Shown: piece by piece, positions 1-6,104 of the stretch
Numbering within the stretch: the first letter of the stretch is position 1
Layout: every line of letters begins with the position of its first letter
Source: Rhodoferax sp. UBA6134
GTDB taxonomy: Bacteria > Pseudomonadota > Gammaproteobacteria > Burkholderiales > Burkholderiaceae_C
DNA length: 8,432 bases
Reading direction: 5' to 3'
Assembly: GCA_002422455.1 (NCBI GenBank)
Contig: DIVK01000040.1
Location: 31,097-39,528, forward strand
Translations under genes and position numbers: made by a program
The notes under the pieces: generated by a model
What the model was told of the DNA's origin: nothing
The model's database searches: none
What the model saw: the letters and a program-made list of their open reading frames with translations, nothing else

Positions 1-60
1 AGACTTGTTCAGCATTGCCTTAATCGGCCCAATTGACTCAATCTTTCCAGAAAGTTCTCC

Positions 61-663
61 ATGTTGCTTGATGCCGCCGAATCCCAACTGGTCCTGATGG
101 ACTACCAAATTCGCCTGATGCCCGCTATTTTTGAAGACGCCCTGGTGGTGCGCAACGCGGTGCGTCTGGGCCAGCTGGCCCGGCTGATGGAGGTGCCGGT
201 GTGGGGCACGGAGCAAAATCCGTCCAAATTGGGGGTGAGCCTGGCCGAGGTCAGAGTGCTGTGCCCGCAAACTTTGAGCAAGATGCATTTCAGTGCGGTG
301 GAGGAGGGGCTGGGTGAATGGTTGCGGCCACCAGTCAAACCGGTTGCAGGCAATGCCCGCAGCTTGCCCAAGCACTTGCAAAAGCCTGCGGCAAGTGCGG
401 CGCAGCGCAACACAGTGGTGATTGCCGGCTGCGAAGCCCACGTCTGTGTACTGCAGACTGCGCTTGACTTGCTGGAAGACGAGTTTGAAGTCTGGGTGGT
501 GACCGACGCCTGCAGTTCGCGCACCGAGCGCAACCGGGATGCTGCGTTTGACCGTCTGGCAGGCGCCGGGGCAGAACTGGTGACGACCGAGATGGTTGCG
601 TTTGAGTGGCTGCGCACCGCCGAGCATCCGGCATTCAGGGCCGTTCAGTCACTGATCAAATAA
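61..663 (+). CDS. Isochorismatase-family cysteine hydrolase (YcaC/ISOC-like)
   Basis: This 200-residue protein has the layout of the isochorismatase-like hydrolase superfamily, whose members cleave C-N or ether bonds using an Asp-Lys-Cys triad. The expected triad is visible: D14 in LVLMDYQ, K74 in LSKMHFSA and C129 in GCEAHVCVLQTALDL, a motif very close to the eukaryotic ISOC1/ISOC2 and bacterial YcaC-type proteins. The length matches single-domain members and there is no signal peptide, so a cytosolic enzyme is expected. The substrate cannot be told from sequence: nicotinamidase and true isochorismatase are both possible in the superfamily, but the HVC-type motif fits the uncharacterised ISOC/YcaC group better. 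The ATG at 61 is the first in frame and has a weak purine stretch (AGAAAG, 49-54) upstream. It is separated from etfB by 115 bp and is probably transcribed independently. Confidence 0.9.
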   Translation: MLLDAAESQLVLMDYQIRLMPAIFEDALVVRNAVRLGQLARLMEVPVWGTEQNPSKLGVSLAEVRVLCPQTLSKMHFSAVEEGLGEWLRPPVKPVAGNARSLPKHLQKPAASAAQRNTVVIAGCEAHVCVLQTALDLLEDEFEVWVVTDACSSRTERNRDAAFDRLAGAGAELVTTEMVAFEWLRTAEHPAFRAVQSLIK

Positions 664-704
664 GCCGCCGCCGGCGCCCGATCAGGTGGACCGGCAACTC
701 AGCA

Positions 705-770
705 TAGAATCATAGGTTTGACATGTACGTCAAGAGACGAATCGAATTCGTAACTAGTAACTATCTGGAG
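705..770 (+). promoter_or_regulatory. Candidate etfBA promoter, dyads and ribosome binding site
   Basis: The leader before etfB contains a perfect -35 consensus TTGACA at 718-723 and, 18 bp on, TCGAAT at 742-747, which matches four of six bases of the sigma-70 -10 box. Transcription would start near 754. Another -10-like hexamer, TAGAAT, lies at 705-710 but lacks a good -35. The putative promoter is overlaid by short dyads: TTGAC-N6-GTCAA (718-733), ACGAAT-CGA-ATTCGT (737-751) and the imperfect GTAACTAGTAAC (750-761). The Shine-Dalgarno GGAG at 767-770 sits 8 nt before the ATG. The ribosome binding site is firm. The promoter is plausible but predicted only by eye, and no regulator can be named. 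Confidence 0.5.
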
Positions 771-778
771 TCATAGCA

Positions 779-1528
779 ATGAAAGTCCTGGTCGCAGTCA
801 AACGCGTGGTGGACTACAACGTGAAGGTCCGTGTCAAGTCGGACAACACCGGTGTAGATATCGCCAACGTCAAAATGAGCATGAACCCCTTTGATGAGAT
901 CGCCATCGAAGAAGCCGTGCGCCTGAAGGAAAAGGGCGTGGCCACTGAAGTCATCGCCGTATCCTGCGGCGTCGCCCAGTGCCAGGAAACTTTGCGCACC
1001 GCCATGGCCATCGGCGCCGATCGCGCCATTTTGGTCGAAACCGTCGAGGAATTGCAGCCCCTGGCCGTGGCCAAGCTGCTCAAGGCGTTGGTGGACAAGG
1101 AGCAACCTGGTTTCATCATTCTGGGCAAGCAGGCTATTGACGACGACTGCAACCAGACCGGCCAGATGCTCGCCGCCTTGGCCGATCTGCCGCAAGCCAC
1201 CTTTGCCAGCAAGGTCGAAGTAGTTGACGGCAAAGCCTCGGTGACGCGTGAAGTCGATGGCGGATCGGAGACCCTGGTTCTGAGTCTGCCGGCAGTCATC
1301 ACCACCGACCTGCGCCTGAACGAACCGCGCTACGTCACGCTGCCCAACATCATGAAGGCCAAGAAGAAGCAGCTCGACATCTTCAAACCCGAAGATCTCG
1401 GCGTGGACGTGGCACCGCGCATCAAGACGCTCAAAGTGACCGAGCCGCCTGTACGCGGCGCCGGCGTCAAAGTGCCCGATGTCGCCACACTGGTGGACAA
1501 GCTGAAAAACGAAGCCAAAGTCATCTAA
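779..1528 (+). CDS. etfB: Electron transfer flavoprotein subunit beta
   Basis: EtfB is the AMP-binding subunit of the heterodimeric electron transfer flavoprotein, which collects electrons from acyl-CoA and related dehydrogenases and hands them to ETF:ubiquinone oxidoreductase. The 249 residues match the usual bacterial group I length. Visible landmarks are MKVLVAVKRVVD at the N terminus, NPFDEIAIEEA (36-46), the nucleotide-binding stretch GKQAIDDDCNQTGQM (116-130) and the ETF-beta signature running from about V155 to T175 (TREVDGGSETLVLSLPAV). The dehydrogenase-docking 'recognition loop' is seen as LPNIMKAKKK (188-197). The start is well supported by GGAG 8 nt upstream. The gene is followed after 24 bp by etfA, with which it certainly forms an operon. 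Nothing in the sequence suggests a bifurcating (Fix-type) ETF. Confidence 0.98.
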   Translation: MKVLVAVKRVVDYNVKVRVKSDNTGVDIANVKMSMNPFDEIAIEEAVRLKEKGVATEVIAVSCGVAQCQETLRTAMAIGADRAILVETVEELQPLAVAKLLKALVDKEQPGFIILGKQAIDDDCNQTGQMLAALADLPQATFASKVEVVDGKASVTREVDGGSETLVLSLPAVITTDLRLNEPRYVTLPNIMKAKKKQLDIFKPEDLGVDVAPRIKTLKVTEPPVRGAGVKVPDVATLVDKLKNEAKVI

Positions 1529-1552
1529 TCCAAGCTTCACAGGAGAAAATTC

Positions 1553-2485
1553 ATGACATCATTAGTGATTGCCGAACATGACAATGCGTCCATCAAGGGC
1601 GCCACTCTCAACACCGTGGCCGCAGCGCTTCAGTGCGGCGGCGACGTGCACGTGCTGGTGGCTGGGGCCAACGCAGGAGCAGCGGCAGCAGCAGCGGCGC
1701 AAATTGCCGGCGTTGCCAAGGTACTGCACGCTGACAGCGACGCTCTGGCCCATGGTCTGGCAGAAAACATGACCGCGCAGATTCTTGGTGTGGCGTCGAA
1801 CTACAGCCACATCCTGTTTGCGGCCACTGCCTCGGGCAAAAACATTGCCCCGCGCGTGGCCGCCAAACTCGATGTTGGCCAGATTTCCGACGTCACCAAG
1901 GTCAACAGCCCCGACACCTTTGAGCGCCCGATCTACGCTGGCAACGCTATTGCCACCGTGCAAAGCAGCGACGCGATCAAGGTCATCACGGTGCGCACCA
2001 CCGGTTTTGATCCGGCAGCGGCCACGGGTGGCGCCGCCGCAGTGGACAGCGTGGCGGCAGTGAGCGCCAGCGCGCAAGTCACTTTTGTGGGCAGCGAAAT
2101 CGCCAAAAACGATCGCCCTGAACTGACCGCGGCCAAGATCATCGTCTCCGGTGGCCGGGCGCTGGGCTCCAACGAGAAGTTCATGGAAGTCATGACGCCG
2201 CTGGCTGACAAGCTTGGCGCCGCCATGGGCGCATCGCGCGCGGCAGTGGATGCCGGCTACGCGCCCAACGACTGGCAGGTCGGCCAGACCGGCAAAATCG
2301 TGGCGCCCCAGCTGTATGTGGCGTGCGGTATCAGCGGTGCCATCCAGCACCTGGCCGGCATGAAGGATTCCAAAGTGATCGTGGCGATCAACAAGGACCC
2401 TGAGGCGCCGATTTTCTCGGTGGCCGACTATGGGCTCGAAGCCGACTTGTTTACGGCTGTGCCCGAACTGGTTGCCGCACTGTAA
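1553..2485 (+). CDS. etfA: Electron transfer flavoprotein subunit alpha
   Basis: EtfA is the FAD-carrying partner of EtfB and completes the soluble electron carrier linking acyl-CoA oxidation to the quinone pool. The 310-residue product has the N-terminal alpha/beta domain (about 1-170) and the C-terminal FAD domain (about 185-310). In the latter, SGGRALGS (199-206), SRAAVDAG (228-235), QVGQTGKIV (242-250) and the family signature LYVACGISGAIQH (254-266), continuing to AINKDPEAPIF (278-288), are intact. AGGAG at 1541-1545, 7 nt before the ATG, fixes the start. An uninterrupted run of seven alanines (43-49) and an Ala-rich linker (155-175) are slightly unusual but lie in regions that are variable in the family. 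A strong terminator follows the stop codon by 15 bp. Confidence 0.98.
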   Translation: MTSLVIAEHDNASIKGATLNTVAAALQCGGDVHVLVAGANAGAAAAAAAQIAGVAKVLHADSDALAHGLAENMTAQILGVASNYSHILFAATASGKNIAPRVAAKLDVGQISDVTKVNSPDTFERPIYAGNAIATVQSSDAIKVITVRTTGFDPAAATGGAAAVDSVAAVSASAQVTFVGSEIAKNDRPELTAAKIIVSGGRALGSNEKFMEVMTPLADKLGAAMGASRAAVDAGYAPNDWQVGQTGKIVAPQLYVACGISGAIQHLAGMKDSKVIVAINKDPEAPIFSVADYGLEADLFTAVPELVAAL

Positions 2486-2500
2486 GACTGGCAGAATGAA

Positions 2501-2532
2501 GGGGGGCATCGTTTACGGTGCCCCCCTTTTTT
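2501..2532 (+). terminator. Rho-independent terminator after etfA
   Basis: A ten-pair stem is formed by 2501-2510 and 2517-2526. It has six G-C pairs at the base, then C-G, A-T, one T·G wobble and C-G, and is closed by a six-base loop GTTTAC. It is followed at once by six T residues (2527-2532). This is a textbook intrinsic terminator for the etfBA transcript. It lies 15 bp after the etfA stop and 36 bp before the next start codon. Confidence 0.95.
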
Positions 2533-2568
2533 CGAGCCCATTTTCCCCAATTTTTCCAGAGATCCTCC

Positions 2569-4359
2569 ATGAGCTACGTTGCCCCCCTCAAAGACATGCT
2601 GTTCAACCTCAAATATGTGGCTGACATTGAGCAGATTGCGCAGCTTCCCGGCTTTGAAGACGCTGGTTTTGAAACGGCGCAGGCGGTGCTGGAAGAAGCC
2701 GCCAAGTTCAACCAGGACGTGTTGAGTCCGTTGAACTGGGAGGGCGATAAAAACCCCTCAAGCTGGAAGGATGGCGTCGTTACGGCGACGCCAGGCTTCA
2801 AGGAAGCCTTCCAGCAGTTTGTGCAGGGTGGCTGGCAAGGGCTGCAACATCCGGTCGACTTTGGGGGTCAGGGATTGCCCAAGACCATAGGCGCGGCCTG
2901 CGGCGAGATGCAAAACTCGGCCAACATGAGCTTTGCCTTGTGCCCGCTGCTGACCGATGGCGCCATCGAAGCGCTGCTGACGGCAGGCTCCGATGAACTT
3001 AAAGCGACCTACCTGAAAAATCTGGTGAACGGCAAATGGACCGGTACCATGAACCTGACCGAATCCCAGGCCGGCAGCGACCTGGCCGCGGTGCGCAGCC
3101 GTGCCGAGCCGCAGGCGGACGGCAGCTACAAGGTGTTTGGCACCAAGATTTTCATCACCTGGGGCGAGCACGACATGGCCGAGAACATCGTCCATCTGGT
3201 GCTGGCCCGCGTCAGTGGCGCGCCGGCAGGCGTCAAGGGCATCAGCCTGTTCGTGGTGCCCAAATTCCTGGTGAACCAGGACGGCACATTGGGCGCACGC
3301 AATGACGTGCATTGCGTCAGCATTGAGCACAAGATGGGTATCAAGGCCAGCCCGACGGCCGTACTGCAGTATGGTGACAATGGGGGCGCCGTGGGTTACC
3401 TGGTGGGTCAGGAAAACCGGGGCCTGGAGTACATGTTCATCATGATGAACGCAGCCCGTTTTGGTGTCGGTATGCAGGGCGTTGCCATTGCCGAAAGGGC
3501 TTATCAAAAAGCGGTGTCTTTCGCCAAAGACCGGGTGCAAAGCCGACCGGTCGATGGCTCCCTGCCCGGCAGCGGCCCCATCATTCACCACCCGGACGTG
3601 AAGCGCATGCTCATGACCATGCGGGCCTGCGTCGAGGGCTGCCGCGCCATGGCCACCGTGGCGGCTGCGGCCTACGATGCAGCGCATCGCCATGCCGACG
3701 CCGAGGCGCGCAAGCAAAACCAGGCTTTCTATGAGTTCATGGTGCCGCTGATCAAGGGTTACAGCACCGAGATGAGTCTGGAAGTCGCTTCACTGGGCGT
3801 GCAGGTGCATGGCGGCATGGGCTTCATTGAGGAAACCGGTGCGGCGCAGTATTACCGCGACGCCAAGATTCTCACCATCTACGAAGGCACCACCGCCATT
3901 CAGGCCAATGACCTGGTGGGGCGAAAGACCGCGCGTGATGGTGGACAGACCGCCAAAGCCTTGGCCGCACGGATCGAGGCGACCGAGGGTTTGCTGCTCA
4001 AGAGCGGCAGCGCCGACGCACTGGCTGTGGCCAAGCGACTGGGGGCGGCCCGCGAAGCCTTTGTCGATGTCGTGAATTTTGTGGCCGGCAACACCAAGGC
4101 CAGCCCCAATGCGGTGTTTGCCGGCAGCGTGCCCTACCTGATGTTGGCCGGCAATCTGATGGCCGGCTGGCAATTGGCCCGTGCCCTGCTGGTGGCACAG
4201 GATGAACTGGCCAAAGGCGTGGATGCACCCTTCATGAAAGCCAAAATCATCACCGCCCGTTTTTATGCCGACCACCTGCTGACCAGGGCTCCGGGCGTCC
4301 GGGACGCCATCCTGGAAGGTTTTGAGAGCGTGACGGCGCTGGCACTGGACGCATTCTGA
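2569..4359 (+). CDS. Acyl-CoA dehydrogenase, long FadE/DmdC-type
   Basis: This is an FAD-dependent acyl-CoA dehydrogenase of the roughly 600-residue class, which introduces a 2,3-double bond into acyl-CoA and reduces ETF. The 596 residues show a short N-terminal family-specific segment (MSYVAPLKDMLFNLKYV), then the N-terminal helical and middle beta domains with MNLTESQAGSDL (161-172) and KIFITWGEHD (193-202). The C-terminal helical domain follows, with QVHGGMGF (412-419) and the catalytic base E439 in ILTIYEGTTAIQ. An extra C-terminal domain (about 465-596) is typical of the FadE1/FadE2 and 3-methylmercaptopropionyl-CoA dehydrogenase (DmdC) group. Substrate chain length or identity cannot be assigned. 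I chose the ATG at 2569 because the protein then begins with the conserved segment and has AGAGA at 2558-2562. The in-frame GTG at 2518 lies inside the terminator stem. Its placement beside etfBA fits electron transfer to that ETF. Confidence 0.95.
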   Translation: MSYVAPLKDMLFNLKYVADIEQIAQLPGFEDAGFETAQAVLEEAAKFNQDVLSPLNWEGDKNPSSWKDGVVTATPGFKEAFQQFVQGGWQGLQHPVDFGGQGLPKTIGAACGEMQNSANMSFALCPLLTDGAIEALLTAGSDELKATYLKNLVNGKWTGTMNLTESQAGSDLAAVRSRAEPQADGSYKVFGTKIFITWGEHDMAENIVHLVLARVSGAPAGVKGISLFVVPKFLVNQDGTLGARNDVHCVSIEHKMGIKASPTAVLQYGDNGGAVGYLVGQENRGLEYMFIMMNAARFGVGMQGVAIAERAYQKAVSFAKDRVQSRPVDGSLPGSGPIIHHPDVKRMLMTMRACVEGCRAMATVAAAAYDAAHRHADAEARKQNQAFYEFMVPLIKGYSTEMSLEVASLGVQVHGGMGFIEETGAAQYYRDAKILTIYEGTTAIQANDLVGRKTARDGGQTAKALAARIEATEGLLLKSGSADALAVAKRLGAAREAFVDVVNFVAGNTKASPNAVFAGSVPYLMLAGNLMAGWQLARALLVAQDELAKGVDAPFMKAKIITARFYADHLLTRAPGVRDAILEGFESVTALALDAF

Positions 4360-4374
4360 GTTTTTTCGCCGTCA
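4331..4374 (+). repeat. Inverted repeat spanning the acyl-CoA dehydrogenase stop codon
   Basis: A perfect 8-bp inverted repeat, TGACGGCG (4331-4338) and CGCCGTCA (4367-4374), encloses a 28-nt loop that includes the stop codon (4357-4359) and a run of six T residues (4361-4366). The T-run lies in the loop rather than after the stem, so this is not a standard intrinsic terminator. It may be an mRNA 3'-end structure, or chance. Confidence 0.4.
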
Positions 4375-4499
4375 ATGCCATGCTCAGGCCGCCCGTCCCC
4401 CCGCACCGGCTGTCTTCCCCCTCGGACGGCTCGTCATGCTTTATCGATAATTTCAAGTCGATGACTGCATGGCCCACTTGACATAGGAATTTTTCCCGA
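4360..4499. other. Intergenic region upstream of surE
   Basis: This 140-bp gap separates the dehydrogenase from surE and contains no credible gene. It holds a strand-biased C-rich stretch (about 4389-4420) whose flanks form the inverted repeat CCGTCC (4393-4398) / GGACGG (4424-4429). A 10-bp palindrome TTATCGATAA (4441-4450) follows, overlapping a -10-like hexamer GATAAT (4446-4451). No good -35 lies 16-18 bp upstream of that hexamer, so a sigma-70 promoter for surE here is only possible. TTGACA at 4478-4483 is too near the start codon to serve surE. AGGAA at 4485-4489 is the likely ribosome binding site for the ATG at 4500. Confidence 0.45.
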
Positions 4500-5288
4500 A
4501 TGCGCATGAAGATTCTTATTTGCAATGACGATGGGTACCAGGCGCCGGGCATAGTTGCACTGTACGAAGCCTTGAAAGACGTGGCGGAGGTCGAGGTAAT
4601 TGCGCCAGAACATAACAACAGTGCCAAGTCAAACGCTTTGACGCTGCATTCTCCGCTGTACGTCCACCGGGGTGGCAACGGTTTTCGCTACATCAATGGT
4701 ACGCCTGCCGATTGCGTGCATATTGCGTTGACGGGCTTGTTGGGGTATCGGCCAGACCTGGTGGTTTCGGGTATCAACAACGGCGCCAATATGGGTGACG
4801 ACACGATTTACTCGGGTACCGTGGGCGCCGCAATGGAAGGCTATTTGTTTGGCATTCCGGCCATTGCGTTCTCCCAGGTCGAGAGAAACTGGGGGCACCT
4901 GGAGTCTGCTGCCCGCAAGGCCCGGGATCTGATCTTGCAGATGTCGCGTGACAACCTGATTGGCCGCAGCCCCTGGCTGCTCAATGTCAACATACCCAAC
5001 CTGCATTTTGATGAAATGGGCCACGTGAAGCTGTGCCGGCTGGGGCGGCGTCATGCGGCCGAGGCTGTAATTACCCAGATCAGTCCGCGTGGCGACACGA
5101 TGTACTGGATTGGCGCGGCAGGACCTGTCCTGGACGAGGCCGAGGGTACGGACTTTCACGCCACTGCCCACGGGCACGTCGCGATGACGCCGTTGAAAGT
5201 CGACTTGACCGATCATGACCGTCTGAATTATTGGGCCCAGACTGCGGCCAGGTTGTCCGGCTCCCCGCATCCGGACACGTCGACCTGA
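4500..5288 (+). CDS. surE: 5'/3'-nucleotidase SurE
   Basis: SurE is a cytosolic divalent-metal-dependent nucleoside monophosphatase (also active on short polyphosphate) linked to stationary-phase survival. The 262 residues carry the family's metal-site residues: D10 and D11 in ICNDDGYQAPGI, S41 in EHNNSAKSNALTL, and N93 in SGINNGANMGDDTIYSGTV. That last stretch is nearly identical to characterised SurE proteins. The conserved INGTPADCV segment follows the first motifs at 65-73. Two starts are possible, ATG at 4500 or 4506. The first has AGGAA 10 nt upstream and is preferred, while the second would be 16 nt away. The gene heads the surE-pcm-nlpD-rpoS block and its stop is 10 bp from pcm. Unlike in E. 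coli, truD is not directly upstream; an acyl-CoA dehydrogenase gene is there instead. Confidence 0.97.
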   Translation: MRMKILICNDDGYQAPGIVALYEALKDVAEVEVIAPEHNNSAKSNALTLHSPLYVHRGGNGFRYINGTPADCVHIALTGLLGYRPDLVVSGINNGANMGDDTIYSGTVGAAMEGYLFGIPAIAFSQVERNWGHLESAARKARDLILQMSRDNLIGRSPWLLNVNIPNLHFDEMGHVKLCRLGRRHAAEAVITQISPRGDTMYWIGAAGPVLDEAEGTDFHATAHGHVAMTPLKVDLTDHDRLNYWAQTAARLSGSPHPDTST

Positions 5289-5298
5289 TGGAGTCCGC

Positions 5299-6093
5299 AT
5301 GAAAGAGCGCCCGCCGTTTCCCGCCCGTCTCGATTTTTCGGTGGGTCAGCCCAAGGCCAACCGGCCTGTCGCAGGGGCCGCTCGCACGGCCTCGGATCAG
5401 AGTACCAGGTTGCCAGGTCGCCTGGCACCACAGGGGGTCGGGCTGGACTCCAGTGCGGTGCGCCTGAACATGGTGCGCCAACTGGCCGGGCAGGGTATTA
5501 CGGATTCTCTGGTGTTATCGGCCCTGGGTGTCGTCGAGCGTCACCGGTTTGTAGACAGTGCCCTGGTCAACCAGGCATATGAGGATACGAGCCTGCCGAT
5601 CGGCCTGGGACAGACCATCTCCAAACCCGGTGTGGTGGCGCGAATGGCTGAACTTCTGCGCCATGGGGCTTCTGGCCGGCTGGGGCGCGTGCTGGAGATC
5701 GGGACCGGCTGCGGCTACCAGGCTGCCGTCCTGAGCCTGCTGGCGCACGAGGTCTACAGCATCGAGCGCCTGCGCGGCTTGCATGACAAGGCGCGTGACA
5801 ATCTGCGGCATTTGCGGCTGGCCAACTTGCACCTGTTGTTTGGGGATGGCATGGCGGGTTATGCCAAGGGCGCCCCGTATGCGGCCATCATCGCGGCCGC
5901 TGGCGGTGAGGCGGTGCCCCAGGCCTGGGTTGATCAATTGGCGGTTGGTGGGCGACTGGTGGCCCCAGTATCGGCGGGCACCGCCTCGACGGGGCAGCAG
6001 GCACTGGTGGTGATCGATAAAACCCCGCAGGGGTTACGGCAAACTGTTCTTGAGGCCGTTCACTTTGTCCCTCTAAAATCGGGGATCGCATGA
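5299..6093 (+). CDS. pcm: Protein-L-isoaspartate O-methyltransferase
   Basis: Pcm methylates L-isoaspartyl residues with S-adenosylmethionine, starting repair of age-damaged proteins. Seen in the 264-residue product are LPIGLGQTISKP (99-110), the SAM-binding motif I VLEIGTGCGYQAAVL (131-145), YSIERL (153-158) with the acidic residue expected to bind the ribose, and the C-terminal VHFVPLKSGIA. The first 50 or so residues are a Pro/Arg-rich extension that the 208-residue E. coli enzyme lacks. An internal ATG at 5470 would remove it, but that codon has no ribosome binding site. The ATG at 5299 has GGAG 5 nt upstream and lies 10 bp after surE, so I keep the long form. Motif II reads YAAIIAAAGG where most homologues have (F/Y)DAI. 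The end overlaps a possible nlpD start in an ATGA. Confidence 0.96.
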   Translation: MKERPPFPARLDFSVGQPKANRPVAGAARTASDQSTRLPGRLAPQGVGLDSSAVRLNMVRQLAGQGITDSLVLSALGVVERHRFVDSALVNQAYEDTSLPIGLGQTISKPGVVARMAELLRHGASGRLGRVLEIGTGCGYQAAVLSLLAHEVYSIERLRGLHDKARDNLRHLRLANLHLLFGDGMAGYAKGAPYAAIIAAAGGEAVPQAWVDQLAVGGRLVAPVSAGTASTGQQALVVIDKTPQGLRQTVLEAVHFVPLKSGIA

Positions 6094-6104
6094 AGGGATG
6101 TCAT

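Noticed and set aside
1562..2509. Long open frame (315 codons) on the minus strand opposite etfA
   Set aside because: It is antisense to a certain gene in GC-rich DNA, its translation is rich in His, Gly and Arg with no recognisable motif, and it passes through the terminator stem. The same reasoning removes the minus-strand frames opposite etfB, the dehydrogenase, nlpD and rpoS.
2518..2568. A 17-residue N-terminal extension of the acyl-CoA dehydrogenase from the GTG at 2518
   Set aside because: The GTG lies inside the terminator stem without a usable ribosome site, and the conserved family N terminus begins at the ATG at 2569.
4441..4450. TTATCGATAA as a DnaA-box-like or operator site
   Set aside because: It matches the DnaA box consensus at only seven of nine positions and stands alone. 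A 10-bp palindrome can arise by chance.
4478..4483. TTGACA as a -35 box for surE
   Set aside because: A -10 box at normal spacing would fall at or after the start codon, and no suitable hexamer is there.
5470..6093. Shorter pcm starting at the internal ATG at 5470
   Set aside because: It gives an E. coli-like length, but there is no ribosome binding site, and it would leave a 180-bp gap in an otherwise compact operon while ignoring the good site before 5299.
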